Notes: generated from the sequence alone by a model not told the origin. 64,000 bases of DNA from Owenia fusiformis (GCA_903813345.2 CAIIXF020000011.1:19883754-19947753), one strand, 5' to 3'. Shown: positions 35,801 through 46,974, counted from the stretch's first letter. Numbers and translations are program-made.

Positions 35801-38704
35801 CAAAAAAAATTTTTTCTAAAGTTCCCATGTCCCACATATATTAATTTGATACTGCATCATATGTCCCCTTTATGGTTCTAATTATTACACCAATAATAAC
35901 AATTTTATCTACCATAACAGCCTCAGAATAATAAACTTTATAAGGTAGACCCTTGATTATAGGTGGCGCTTCTGTATATTTGAGGCAAAATGACCCATCA
36001 AATGACCTTCCAGGATCACCTAAAAATTCAAATGCATAGTTTAGGAAGTAGTCTCTAAGAAAAAAGCAAAAAAATAAATATGAAATTAGGTTTGGCTGAA
36101 AAAAAAATTAATTAAGATTATCACCCTGCAACTTTAAAATCACTAGATGGCGCCACTATAACCTGCCATAAAAATTGATTTTACCCAAACCTGGAAAAAT
36201 AACTTATGGATTCCTACACTTCAGGGTATCTACTAAAAGAAAATCAAAAGTTATTTCATTCTAAATCCGAGTAAGCTCAGAGAGGCTAGGGACAGGACTA
36301 TCTGGAGATAACAGTGTATACCGCATTCCACAATTGGTCTGGAACCCAATAGACAAAACCAACGGAAAATGCGACAATCAATATTTTAGCCATTCAAAGT
36401 TGAAGTTAAATTGGGGTGTACCGTGTTAGTACATCCTTGCACAGAACGTCGACAAAACACTTTGTGTATTCCCATTCCACCTTTTCACGCTATCATTTTT
36501 CAGATTCCAAACAACTCGACAAATATAATGACAGCAAGAGCGTGGCCACCTTTTGTGGGAGGTAAGACGACTTTACTTCGCTATTGCTGGATAACATTAT
36601 AAAATTGTGAATGCTCGTTGTATAAGTTTTTTAAGCAAAATATTTTTTAATGTTAGTTTATTTCAAAATTTTGACATTTACAATATTTGTATAAATTGAA
36701 ATAAAACTGTTCATACATATAACATCCTCCTAAGCAGGTGTCCAGAATCCGTACCTCCTTCTTCCATCCTCCTTAGCAGGTGTCCAGAATCCGTACCTCC
36801 GTAAAAAGAAAGAAGATATTCTGGATTTTGAAGCCCTGTGATCGGAGGATGACATATAAAAGCAAGATAATTCTGCTCTCCATTCTTCAAGGCTTCACTT
36901 CTTAATCCATCATGTCCTGTATATGTTAGTTTCTATTCTTTGTGTTTTGGATATCAATTTACATCCAAAAATAGAGCATGCCCTGGACCTTGTGTTTTAA
37001 AATGAACCCTATCTTAATTGATATTTTTAATTTACAATTTTCAGGAATTTTGGTTGGGCTTCTCCAGATTGTCATAGTGCTGACTGTCTGTGACACTGTA
37101 GGTGGAAGTTCGAGTTACGTTACCATCGTCTCTCAATGGGTTATTACACCGAAACTTCAGGAGATGTTTCCTTATTTGGCAAACTCACGATGTGGTCTTG
37201 GTAACTGGTGGCAGGTAAGAGTTCAATGTGCCAATATGTTATGGATAAAGTATGAGTTCTGTGTTTTAGGAGGAATAATAGCCGAGGGCCTTGGCCCGAG
37301 CCTATTAGTTCTCCTAAGACCCAGTACGAATGATTTATCTTACTTAAACCCTACACTGACTCTCATCAAGGGTAAATATCCCATGATCCAATTTTACAAA
37401 TTTGATTTCTTTTGTATTGACTATGAGGTTAGTGTATTGAGAAGAGAGCGGATGTAATTATTTCATCTTCAGTGCACTACATGTGACAGGCCAGACACAG
37501 TTTAAACTTTGGTGTATTTTGTGTTCACTATTTAACTATTGAATGAGTAGATAGGGTGTAATTAGATCAGCTTTAGTGCATTACATGTGACAATCAATTG
37601 TCTTTTGTGCAGCACTGATTTTAGATACCTTGTCAATACTTTGAAAGCCATGAAAAATAATGCACTCTTCTTTGTTACAACTGTATATTTTTGGAAATAA
37701 AATGTTATTGGAATTCTATCTAAATTGTGGTGCTACCTAAGTGTGGTTTAAGGGAAAGTAAATAATGGCTTTTTTTACTGTTTTTTGACCACTAATCATG
37801 GTACTTGTGATAAAAGAAAGTCAACATTTCTTCACGCTTCTTACACAGATCGGAAACCTATAACGCCAATACAGGCTACTAATAAAAATAGGCTACTATA
37901 AAGTTGATTGGACTTATAATGAGCGGTCAATATGATAAATGCAAAATCTGAATTTAAGATGAGTGTCGTATCTGAATTTTCGATCGTAACATGCTTGTGC
38001 CATATTTGGTCAGATTGTTATGATGAAATTGATGTGACATATGAGCATGTACATGATTGTGCGTATGTTTTATACACGGTATATGCATTCGAATTAAATG
38101 ACATGATTCCATATCTAGGTGCTATACGTATTCGGGGCAATATTCGGAGGTGGTCTTTCAGCGCTGTCATCCAACACGCACAGCACTACTCCGGGAGTTC
38201 ACGTCTCCATGGCAATCGTTGGGGGATTCCTCATGATATTTGGAGCTAGAATCGGAGCTGGGTGTACTAGGTAAGGCATTTATGTAACTCTTACGGTCCT
38301 CACAAAACCTATTTCTCGATTCTTTTGCTTTTAATTGCAATCCAACCATTGTTCAGTGCAACATTCGAAAAATAGATCAGGGAATTTAGTCTTTTAGCGT
38401 TTTACGGCTCAACGTTATATTCAGCGTGCTGGTGTTTGGTTTGGTGAAGTTTTAGTTTGTTCCGTTCATAAAACCAATACTACAAAGATCCGCCATCTAC
38501 GATTTGCCGTCATCTCGTCTTTAACTGCATACCTTTGTGTATCCTTTCAGTGGTCATGGCCTGTCTGGAATGGGATTGCTTATCTGGATGTCGTTTTTGG
38601 CAGTGCCATTTATGTTTGCCGGAGGAATCGTAACGACATTTATAATGAGGGCCACCAACAGCTTTGACAAACAATTGTATGATTGGAGTGGGAATGTGGT
38701 GTAA
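26884..38704 (+). CDS. YeeE/YedE-family (TsuA-like) thiosulfate/sulfur transporter-like membrane protein
   Basis: Nine exons: 26884-27169, 29315-29559, 29891-29939, 30310-30412, 30732-30852, 36504-36561, 37045-37214, 38119-38270, 38551-38704. All introns are GT-AG, phases 1,0,1,2,0,1,0,2; the joined frame is 445 codons plus TAA. The protein has a hydrophilic ~68-residue N-terminus, then many hydrophobic helices in two halves. Each half bears a family signature: LLGAGMALAGACPGMVLAQV (C178-P-G) and GAGCTSGHGLSGM (~391-403). In bacterial TsuA, conserved cysteines in such motifs line the thiosulfate path, and YedE-type proteins serve sulfur or selenium supply. Here, sulfur-compound transport is an inference. 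The first ATG after an in-frame TTG was chosen; an upstream leader exon is possible. Intron 5 (5.65 kb) is filled with transposons. Confidence 0.9.
30045..30175. repeat. ~21 bp degenerate tandem repeat in intron 3
   Basis: Seven or so imperfect units of the type ggtgccatttatagcactaat, some with tgtgtcatt in place of ggtgccatt. They lie within the intron between transporter exons 3 and 4. The repetitive minus-strand frame over it is a by-product. Confidence 0.85.
30898..31496. mobile_element. MITE in transporter intron 5
   Basis: The ends are inverted: CAGGCTGATCCAAA on the left and tttggatcaccctg on the right. The length is about 600 bp. The left flank ends in TA but the right flank does not begin with it, so the target duplication is degraded. 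The ends resemble those of the Tc1/mariner-like elements at 3765 and 47565. Confidence 0.65.
32998..33599. mobile_element. MITE nested in the long-TIR element
   Basis: The inverted ends are CAGGGTGTCAAATAAGTCCC on the left and gggacttatttgacacactg on the right. Each continues into a run of Cs or Gs and then ctctacagccaa or its complement. Further inside, caaagttacgtt is matched by aacgtaactttg. The left flank ends TA; the right target copy is altered. The end sequence is related to those at 47565 and 63187. Confidence 0.8.
33616..34533 (-). CDS. Transposon-encoded protein with three ~38-residue repeats and a Cys/His motif
   Basis: The frame is 305 residues from ATG. Residues ~18-121 are three tandem copies of a unit containing EGMVGNTPHSSTAQPKQMKC and SLPQRN, two of them joined by Glu/Thr-rich linkers. 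Next come C136-x2-C139 (CIYCNQ) and H194-x2-C197 (LYHNYCYKQY), spaced like a zinc-binding module, and a hydrophilic C-terminal region of ~100 residues. Comparable CxxC ... YHxxCY modules are known to me from uncharacterised, transposon-linked proteins of invertebrates. No catalytic DDE/D core is visible. It lies in the middle of the long-TIR element and is probably its own protein rather than part of the host gene. Upstream exon: see 34556-34729. Confidence 0.65.
   Translation of the reverse strand: MNNACYRVYTQKRHTEETIEGMVGNTPHSSTAQPKQMKCSLPQRNEETETDTEKTIEGMVGNTPHSSTEQPKQMKCSLPQRNEETEETETDTEEIIEGMVGNTPHSSTAQPKQMKCSLPQRPSVEAVDVPKYQNVCIYCNQVTKNKTYEKSRISEEKKATEFLVQTQHLQDEVYTSTCHLTDVKGVIEADLLYHNYCYKQYSHKYQKSTDSNSLHDKSNMYDVFNDVINEIQQDLNTGKAFSVSEICKEIGDRLRRSPVQGQLVTKYLRKRFGEDVTFIKHSKRQSQDFLLASKIDAVKLVINHL
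34556..34729 (-). CDS. Small N-terminal frame of the same transposon gene
   Basis: A 57-residue frame starts MASINFERGKCIICQDDF and is rich in Lys/Asp afterwards (RISKMKDDEVYQRMK). It ends 22 bp before the start of the 305-residue frame, on the same strand. Its CIICQ is again a CxxC half-site. A donor-like gtaact lies three codons before the stop. The two frames are therefore probably exons, or a frameshifted single gene, of the element. The exact junction could not be resolved. Confidence 0.5.
   Translation of the reverse strand: MASINFERGKCIICQDDFKDSNSNVVKPTVGQARGVATLLRISKMKDDEVYQRMKVT
36723..36803. repeat. 42 bp tandem duplication in intron 6
   Basis: Two copies of a 42 bp unit (containing agcaggtgtccagaatccgt) start at 36723 and 36765, with one or two differences. 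They lie between transporter exons 6 and 7. Confidence 0.9.
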
Positions 38705-38737
38705 TTAGAACAACCTCTACATTATATACATGTATGA

Positions 38738-38743
38738 ATAAAA
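38738..38743 (+). terminator. Polyadenylation signal of the transporter gene
   Basis: AATAAA, overlapping a second-best AATAAAG just after it, lies 34 bp beyond the TAA of exon 9. This implies a very short 3' UTR. Confidence 0.6.
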
Positions 38744-38759
38744 TAAAGAGGTAACCAAA

Positions 38760-40683
38760 GCTTTTAAAACAAAGCTAAGTGCCAGATCAAGTGAGCCCTT
38801 ATTCTTGGTCGAGGCTTAATCAACCGATGTTCTTCTGAGAAAAATAGTTCTCAGCATGCAAATGCGTATTGACTTTACATGAGAATATGCACCATTCACA
38901 CGGCCGGGATATAATCATATCCCTATGTTATCATTGGGATATTTTAAAATCCTTATTATCTCCGAAGAACAATGATTGATTGAGTCTCAACCAGTAAAAT
39001 GCTACCGAGTATGTATTTAAAAATTCTAATTAATAGGTTGGAATAGGGGTTCCTAAAGGATTTTTTGCCCAACCGAGGCTTTTTTAAAAGATTTGGTTGC
39101 CTCACATCACATCGGCCTATGCAAAACAAAGTATAGTAACCGTGTGCCAACTTATCTTGCCAGGTGCATATTTTGCCATGTGCCATAACTACTGTAGTGA
39201 TGTCAATGCTACGTGTTACGTGTACAGTAGTTACATTGATGTAATAGAAACTGTCATATTGACCTACAAACCTCTCCATACGTTTGGCAATCGGAACTCC
39301 CCTTCTGGACCGCGTATTTAAACCTAACCATTTATGGCGATCAAATCTGTCATGAGTTTTAGGATTGTTAAAAGGAACATACGAAAGATTCAAACATGAA
39401 CAAGTCTGATACAAAAATTCCCGGTTGCCAGACTTATGGAGGAAAGTGTCCTTTCAGTAGAAATGGCCCCTCAGGAGAAATGTATCTATATAAAATATAT
39501 TTATTACTTATTTATGATATATCTTTATGATTGAAATGTATGCAATTTTAAAGAGTGAGTCGCTGCAGCCTTCTTTGGGCCTCGAACCACAAATGGCATA
39601 TTTTAGTTTTTAATTTCAATTTTAATAGGGTATTTAAGTTAACGATGACAATAGAAACAATATTGGCTAATATGAACATTGTATATGCTTTGGAGTAACT
39701 GATCAATAGTTTTGGCATTATCGAGATATTGAACACTGCATGATTTTTCACATTTTTGTCTTTTAAACTTAGAGTGATAACACGGACCTACATTTCTGTA
39801 CGTCTGTAAAATTACTTATAATTTGAAAAGATAATGGTGCATCTTTTTGGAATCATCTTTTTGGATTAGTACAAAGATACATTGGTTAGAGAAATCACTT
39901 CCAACAACGTTCCAACATGTCCAATGCCCCAGTACTTCAACTGAGTGCATCAAGTTGAGAGTTACTGAAAGTTTAGAAACTTAAAGGTCTCATGTTCAGT
40001 TTCAAAATACGTTTTTATCATTTGTTTACTGTTCATGACTTTTTGAAATTGTTCGAACATTTTAATGATAAGACTACAATATAATACAAAGTGGTTTAAA
40101 CGTTTTATAAGACTTTTAAGTTTAGAAATGTTCTTCTCATTTTGTTTAAAAATGTTCTCACCGGCGCCATTTTGCCAAATAAAGCTTTAAAAAGACTGCA
40201 ATGTGTACATGTGCCCTTTGATAGGCATAGGTAAGACAAACAAAACTAAGTAGCTTTCTCGATGGCTATAATATATTATAATATAATGACATGTGTAAAT
40301 TTTATTATAAAATACATAACAATAATTTTGCCGACAGGCTAAAAACCACGAACATGTACATGTCTGATTCTGGCTTTAAGATTAAGCACTATCTTGTACT
40401 TTACAGTGTCGATTAGAATATTGTAGTATCAATAACATGTAAAATATGAATAACTGCAAATGAATGGTGAAGACAATCGAGAAATAATTGTATTACATAC
40501 AGGATTTGTTCCATCAGTCAAATAGAATTTTAAATCTAGAAGACTTGAACAGAAACCTTTGAGTCTTATTAACACAATTTCTAATCAGTGGTTGGATATA
40601 AAGAAAACGTTGACAGTATAAATTGCTAGGAAACAAACCCAAAAATTCATAAAAATGTCCTTGTCCAAGGTAAGAAAAGAAAA
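38760..40683. other. Intergenic, no supported gene
   Basis: A 152-codon minus-strand frame at 38956-39414 lacks domain or splice support. No repeats of note are seen. Confidence 0.4.
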
Positions 40684-40894
40684 ATGATATATTGGGAATT
40701 TATTCAAAATGAAGAGACCAATACAAAGTACATTATTGGTTGGAACAAAGATCTGAGTTTGTTACTTAACAAAAAACTGAAAATGGTCAGTAAAATAAGT
40801 ACTTTGTACCTTTTGTAAAGAAGAACCAAATGTATTCTGTCATCTCCTCTATGATTGTAAAGTGGTAATAGAATTGATAGAAGTCAAAAATTAG
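40684..40894 (+). pseudogene. Relic of a non-LTR retrotransposon ORF2 C-terminus
   Basis: Frame one reads YWEFIQNEETNTKYIIGWNK and ends at a TAA. One base out of frame, the sequence continues CTFCKEEPNVFCHLLYDCKV. The spacing C-x2-C-x8-H-x4-C (CTFC ... H ... C) is the zinc knuckle typical of the C-terminal end of LINE ORF2 proteins. Frameshift, stops and short length make it a 5'-truncated dead copy. Weakly similar decayed frames continue to about 41090. Confidence 0.55.
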
Positions 40895-42950
40895 TTACCT
40901 GAGAAGGTGACAGTACTTTGTATAAAACTTAATATATAATAGGACCAGTATGTATAAATGATAGAACAATTAAATTGACAAATATGTTGTGTTTATTCAT
41001 GTTGTGTATTTTATAAGACCAACCTTTAAAGGATATAATGCAAATCTAAGAACTTTAAAGTGTAATATTGCTTAACAGATAGAGGTGGGCATGCATTTAT
41101 ATGAACTAGATTCAACTAGTATTATTTGATGCCAAAAAAACGTGATGCAAAAAAGTTCTATAATGTGTGATTACTAAAGTACAACGACGCAATATTGTAT
41201 ATGTAAATGTAACTGATTCCAAATGTTTTTTATAAATAAAAAATTGATTTTCATAAACCATTTGGCTTATATTAGTATATTGTATTCTTTTGTTTCTTCA
41301 TATAATCAAGATCTGGAATGTAAAATCAACTCTCATTTCAAAGTACGACTGTAGTTTTTGGAAAGATACATCTTATAGATCGCATTTGCGAATATCAAAC
41401 AAAGAGGGAGCACTTTTTCTCATGGGCTGTTTTTTATATTCTTAAGTCTGGTTTCCCAGAGGTTTGTTTAATTTAATTTCGAATATCAATTAAATGATCT
41501 GATCTGATATGAGTGTGAAAATTTCACAAACTTAAAAGCTAGTTCCTTTAGTACGTTTTTGATTTATGGAACTTAATGAGGTAAATGTACCTAGAACCTC
41601 AATAGGTATGAAATACATCTGTTATTTATGGTAGGCTTTTGATACAGGCTTTATCCCTCGAGAAATATGTGTATATATTCATATATTTTCCTTGGGATAA
41701 GCCTTGTATCCAAACGTCCCAGTGCATAACCCTTATGTACATGACTTTGTTTTAATTGTTACAAGAGTCTGTAATTTTTTTTACAGTTTTAATGCTATTA
41801 TTTCGTGCAAAAGGATATATATCAAAATATACTAGAACCAATTAAACAGGCAACATGCCTACTTTTGAAGAAAAAATGATGAAATATTATTTGAGACATG
41901 TTACTCACACACTCAATCAAATATGATTAAAACTTTAATTTGGGATAATACTGAAGTGAAAAAAAAATTACTCGCATAGAAAACAGCATTTGAAGTTCAG
42001 AGATCCAAAAAAGTGAATTACCACTTTTCACAAAGTGGATCTTTTAAATAACTCTTGGATTAAAAGATGGCGTATGTTTGAAAATTCTATCAAAATCAAT
42101 GGATAATGTCATGCAAAAAACTTCGCCATCTTTCATTAGCATTGCTAAAAACTTGACATATATAAATTGATAGATTGAAAATATATTTTTGATAATCTAT
42201 TGTCAACTCTGATGTGGTCTGTTTGAGGTGTTTATGGTGTCAAATGAAAGATCAGGTACTTATCAATCCATTGGAAATACTATGAAGATCAAAAGTAAAA
42301 CTTCAATTTCCCAATGATATGCATTTATTCTCTTTAAGTATATCCAGAATTTGGTGGCTAACTGAGGAGCGATAGAAATGGAGAAGAGAATGAGAGATGT
42401 TAAATTATTTGATTCTAGCATGGGCTTTTAATCAAGTGTTAAGGTACAATAAATTATTTTAAGGCAAATTCTTACATGATGTATCTTAAACCCATCATTT
42501 GCCAGAAAACTGAATTGTATATATCCTGTGTCTAGTTTTGGGTAATTACTTCTTGGGTCATCCGGTTACGTACATTGTACATGTAATGTTATATAGCACA
42601 TATCGAAAAGTGCATTTATTTAAGCACTGTATTGGTCAATAACAAAATAACAAAAAATAAAATTATTGTTTCTTTTTTATACTTTTGTGCTATGTGCAAT
42701 GTTCACAATCAGAACCAAAACTGCATTTATTAATTCATAAACCAAAATGTATGACAGTATTTGAAATAAATAGAGACTGTATCAAACTGAAAATGTAAAC
42801 CCTGTTCTCAGATACAGGTATCATGTCTTATATAAGTTACTCACAAGCTTATATTTGAAATTATTATATACCCAATATGTAACACCTGGGAATACTAAAC
42901 AACGGGAATGGCAACTCATGTCTCCGATTGTTCTATGTCTGTCTCCGATA
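40895..42950. other. Intergenic with one long hairpin
   Basis: A hairpin at 41641-41703 pairs gatacaggctttatccctcg with ataagccttgtatc on the other side (arms of about 30 bp around an AT-rich loop). No gene is recognised. Confidence 0.5.
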
Positions 42951-43061
42951 ATTGAAAGACGTCACAGCTGTAACTACCAAAAGAATACTTGTGACGTCAC
43001 ATCGTTACAACACTACGGCGCCATATTGGATTCATATTCATCTCTACGTGCTTTGATTTTG
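42951..43061 (+). promoter_or_regulatory. Promoter-like region and possible non-coding first exon
   Basis: Two CRE-type sites lie 34 bp apart (GACGTCAC at 42958 and TGACGTCA at 42992), followed by a YY1-like gcgccatattgg at 43020. A good splice donor (ttg|gtaaga) is at 43062. An acceptor (ttttattttcag) at 43490 would join it to the small frame at 43513. Confidence 0.4.
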
Positions 43062-43490
43062 GTAAGAAAATGTATTTTTATATGTCATATATGGGCAAAT
43101 AAGGAAAAACAGTATCCCCTTTGCACGCACCATCAATCATAGTCTCTGTATATGTTTTTTTATAGATCAATTATATGTTTTTATATGCGAAAAATGTTTT
43201 TCCAATTCAAGTTTTCCGCAATTACGAAACTTGCTTAGAATTTTGGAAAGAAAATGTTCTATTTATGTCATATTTAGGAAAATAAGGTAAAATCTGCTGT
43301 AACCTCTTTGCACGCACCATCAATTTCAGTTGTCCGCAAATCCGAAAAAGTTAGCAAATAAAATGTCCCGTTTATGTCATGTTTAGGAAAATATGTAAAA
43401 ATCGAAAGGACATTTGCGTGCATTAATTTATCAATTAAGCTTATATTCTCTGTGTATGATCAATTTTTTGATCTCAGTTTTTATTTTCAG
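43062..43490. repeat. Three degenerate ~150 bp tandem units
   Basis: Words of the type aaaatgt ... tatgtcat ... gggcaaataagg ... tttgcacgcaccatcaat recur three times with decreasing similarity (about 43066, 43246 and 43360). They fill the putative intron. Confidence 0.65.
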
Positions 43491-43512
43491 ATCCATCTGA
43501 TGAATTAGCAAG

Positions 43513-43626
43513 ATGGAAAAGCAGCAAATCATGTCTACAAAAAGAGAAATCAAGCAAGCTTATACATGTAGTCCAACTCCTTTGAAAAATCTGTCAACTG
43601 ATGAACTACACAAATATAAAGGATAA
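43513..43626 (+). CDS. Small ORF, 37 codons, unknown
   Basis: The ATG lies 22 bp after a good acceptor (ttttattttcag at 43490). The peptide begins MEKQQIMSTKREIKQAY and ends LSTDELHKYKG before TAA. It is hydrophilic and protein-like but too short to classify. With the promoter-like block at 42951-43061 it could form a two-exon gene. It could equally be chance. Confidence 0.25.
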   Translation: MEKQQIMSTKREIKQAYTCSPTPLKNLSTDELHKYKG

Positions 43627-45370
43627 AATGGTGTCCCTGGAACACTGTGCTCATTAACGCCAGACAAAATAATCTCAGTGAGATTTGCTTTGAACGTCAT
43701 CGTACTATTGCGACCAGTGTAGATTTGATCGGATACGATATCCTCACTTTGATACCCAAGAAACGGCCAGGGAAACGGCTTACTTAGGCCTACTCACTAA
43801 TTCAACTTCAATTCAAAACTACTGAAGATGGACCACTCCAAAACATTTCGTAATTGTAGCGTCGATATGACTTCAGGAAACTGTGTCTTGTAAAAGGGCT
43901 TGTTGGATAAATATTTACAAGCTTTTATTGTTTAAAACAGTAATTGTGGATTTACGTGATGTTCCTTCTTTCGGATACCATGTGACATGGATTTAGATGA
44001 TGAAAGGAAAGACGGAAAGTTTTCATAACCCAGATTACTGAGATACACCACACGAAGGTAGTTTTCACCTTCTCTCACGTTCTTGGAAACATGACATAAC
44101 GGTCTTACTCCGATCCTACTAGTGACGTGTTACGTTAAGACGATAGCAGTCGGGCATCATGTTCTGTCATGTTTCATTCGAATTGATAGCGAGGAATAAC
44201 TACTATTACTACTAATTCTAGACACACCAAAATACTGAAACTAACTGTCACGGGTATAGTAAACGGTACAGTAGGCGTATGGATCATGACGTAAGGCCTA
44301 AATCCATGGTGGATGACTGAGTTATTAACATTTGTTTGTGTTACGTTTTTTGACTCACCCTGTTTAACAACTATTGCGCAATTTATACATTAATACAGAA
44401 GGTCATCTTAAAATAATTTGTATCTTGAATAAATGGATCAACATACACTTGTTTGAACAATCAGCGATCCTAGTAATGTTCAAGACTTTGGAGACAAAGT
44501 AAATCACAAGATACATATTAATAACTCTTTATCAATTAGAGGCAATTTTGCTACTAATTTGATCGCATTCCGTTTTTGTTCCAAAATATCCTTATGTTTA
44601 TCATACATGTCATAATGAGAGCAAAACATCAACGTTATTCAGTGATCATTCAAGAATTTTTACACATGGTATAAGAACAAATGATCATACTCCAGAGTTT
44701 CTATGTCATGTAATAAGCCTGATCTAGTTCAAAGAATATCAAAGCATAATTTCAATTCGAACATGACTGTACGAGATTCATGCCTTCTATAAACTGTGGA
44801 CAAAGTCAATGCTTCAGCTGGGTTATATTCGAGATCAATTCCCCGGCTCTGTACTAAGTGTTTCGTTCAGTGAACTTATTGGTCAGTTTAGGCCGTTCCG
44901 TTCTTGTCGCATTCCTCCTCTCCGACTCGTCTGCAAAATTCAATATGGCAGGGAGAGTCCCGAAATGAAAAAACTTTACAGAAAACGTTTGTGCCTAGAC
45001 CCTGCGGGGTGTATTCGAAACTAGTAGCCCTGCTCTTCGGTCTATATTTCTTAACTATAAAATAGTTTAATTCGATGAAAACTAATATTATCGAAATCGA
45101 CACTTTCCGTTTCAATGCGAATGTAAGAACCGTAACTTTCTTCAATCTTCAAATTATTACCATTTCTTCATACAGCCGCAATTACTTTCGATAATTCCAG
45201 CGACCGTTGGTCGGACAAATTGAATGGAGGGGAGCAGGCGATTTCAGCTAGAAAATTCAACAAATTAAAAAACATTTCTTTTTTCAGGAGAAAGTTTACT
45301 ATTGATTGAATTGATAAATGAATAGACTCACGGTATAGTTATACTCCCCTCCATAAGTTATGCAACCTTA
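43627..45370. other. Intergenic, no supported gene
   Basis: A locally GC-richer patch at 44870-45030 has short frames on both strands but no convincing coding signal. It might be a promoter or first exon. Confidence 0.35.
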
Positions 45371-46187
45371 GCTCCCCCATTGAACTACGTGTTAAAGCCT
45401 CTTTGCATTTGATTTTTTATTTACTTAACTTGCGATGAAAATACTTATACTACTAAATGGAAACGTAATTTGATTTTATTTCCAATACCTTCAAATTTTC
45501 TCAATTTTTTCCTCAATTACAATAAGTCAAAAATTGATGATAAATTTGATGAATTTTTGAAAACATTCCCATGTTAACCAATGGGAAATGGTAGGTTTGC
45601 TGCAAGTCATATCACAGAACATTTATCCATCCGAGTCCTTGCAAAAAATAAGAATTAGGCAGGCAATTGAATTTGCTAACTTTATTAAACAAAAAATTGA
45701 CATGTTTCTTCAGGTTCAACAAAGTTATAGGGCTTTAAAGTCAAAATTGTTTTTCATAAAAACTCTCCCATTGAAATAACAAAGGAGGCGAAAAATCATT
45801 TTCAAACATGACTTTGAAGCGCTGTAACTTTAGTATTCATCAAATAAACTAAACACTTAGTCTACCAAAAAGTTAGAGACAATTCAATTTTCTATATAAA
45901 AATATTTTTTAGCTGAATCTTTTACTGAAAAGATATCATGATTTCTGATTTGCCCCGAACCCTACATTTCCCTTTGGATTACATGGGAATGACGATTTTC
46001 AAAAATTAATTAAATTTACTATCAAATTTCGACCTATTGTTATTAAGGAAAAAATTGAGAAAATTTGGAGGTATTGGAAATAAAGTCAAGATACGTTTTC
46101 ATCAATATTATAAGTTATTTCATCGCCGGTTAAGTAAATAAAAATTCAAACGTAAAGAGGCTTTAACACGTAGCTCAATGGGGGAGC
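45371..46187. mobile_element. MITE/foldback with ~180 bp inverted ends
   Basis: The left end GCTCCCCCATTGAACTACGT and the right end tagctcaatgggggagc are inverted copies. Imperfect pairing continues about 180 bp inward (aaagcctctttgc, gaaaacgta, ccaataccttcaaattttct and their complements). TA borders both sides, so Tc1/mariner-type or another TA-targeting origin is possible. No transposase is present. Confidence 0.8.
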
Positions 46188-46235
46188 TAAGGATGTCAAA
46201 CTTCTTTTTTTTCTTCTAGAATTATTTTTGAATCG

Positions 46236-46612
46236 ATATGCTTCTGAACAAAACAAGGTGAAAAAAGTATTTTTCAACTTGCTACAAGCTAAAGTTCTTA
46301 GAAGTCCAAATATGACTTTAGATTTGAGTTTTGACCTGCAATGACCTTCTCAAGGTAAAAAGGTCGAAAAGATATTTTTCAACTTTAATTTGACCCAATT
46401 TTGTCAAAAATCATTGATATGCTTTTTTAGGAAAACAAGGTCAAAAAGTATTTTCAACTTGCTTCAAATTGACCAATTTTTATGAATTATTATCTAAGTT
46501 CTAAGAAGCTTAAATCTGACTTTAGATTTGAGATTTTACCTTCAATAACTTTCTCAAAAAGGTCTTTTTCAACTTGCTTTAAATTCACATATTTTTTAAA
46601 TCATCTGCATGG
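46236..46612. repeat. ~182 bp imperfect direct duplication
   Basis: ttgatatgctt...aaaacaaggt...aaaagta...ttttcaacttgct occurs at 46236 and 46417. Both are followed by tctaagaa- and gactttagatttgag-type words. Confidence 0.6.
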
Positions 46613-46974
46613 CTATATTTTTCTTCATACATGCATGCATTAGCCCATATCATCACATCTTGTGGAGAAAGATCTAAACTTTTTGTTGATGCCCTAATTT
46701 ATTCGCAGCCTTGAAATTTGAAACTACAAGACTTACAAAAACATGCCTTAAATTAGATATTGTGCAAAACTTTACAAATGTGATGTATTGAAATTGTTGA
46801 AACATATTGGATGATCTTGAAAAGGTTTCAATGGGGGATATGAGTTTAAACTATACCATATGACAAATGGGACATTATTTGCGCAGAAAACACATTTCAC
46901 ATTTTCATTGACCACTTTGAAGCAGTTTTAACCATTCAACAGGTAAGGGACAGGTTACCTACACGAAATATGTA

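Larger units (their letters stand above)
31628..36297. mobile_element. ~4.7 kb DNA transposon with ~595 bp terminal inverted repeats
   Basis: 31628-32222 and 35702-36297 are near-identical inverted copies; both outer ends read TCCTGTCCCTAGCCTCTCTG. The unique middle holds a nested MITE (32998-33599) and two minus-strand frames (33616-34533 and 34556-34729), probably parts of one element-encoded gene. The nine bases flanking each side agree at six positions, which only weakly suggests a 9 bp target duplication. The very long arms recall Mutator-like or foldback elements, but no transposase domain is recognised. It sits wholly inside intron 5 of the transporter gene. Confidence 0.85.

Noticed and set aside
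38956-39414. 152-codon minus-strand frame
   Set aside because: No domain, no repeats of codon-like bias, no splice context; likely chance.
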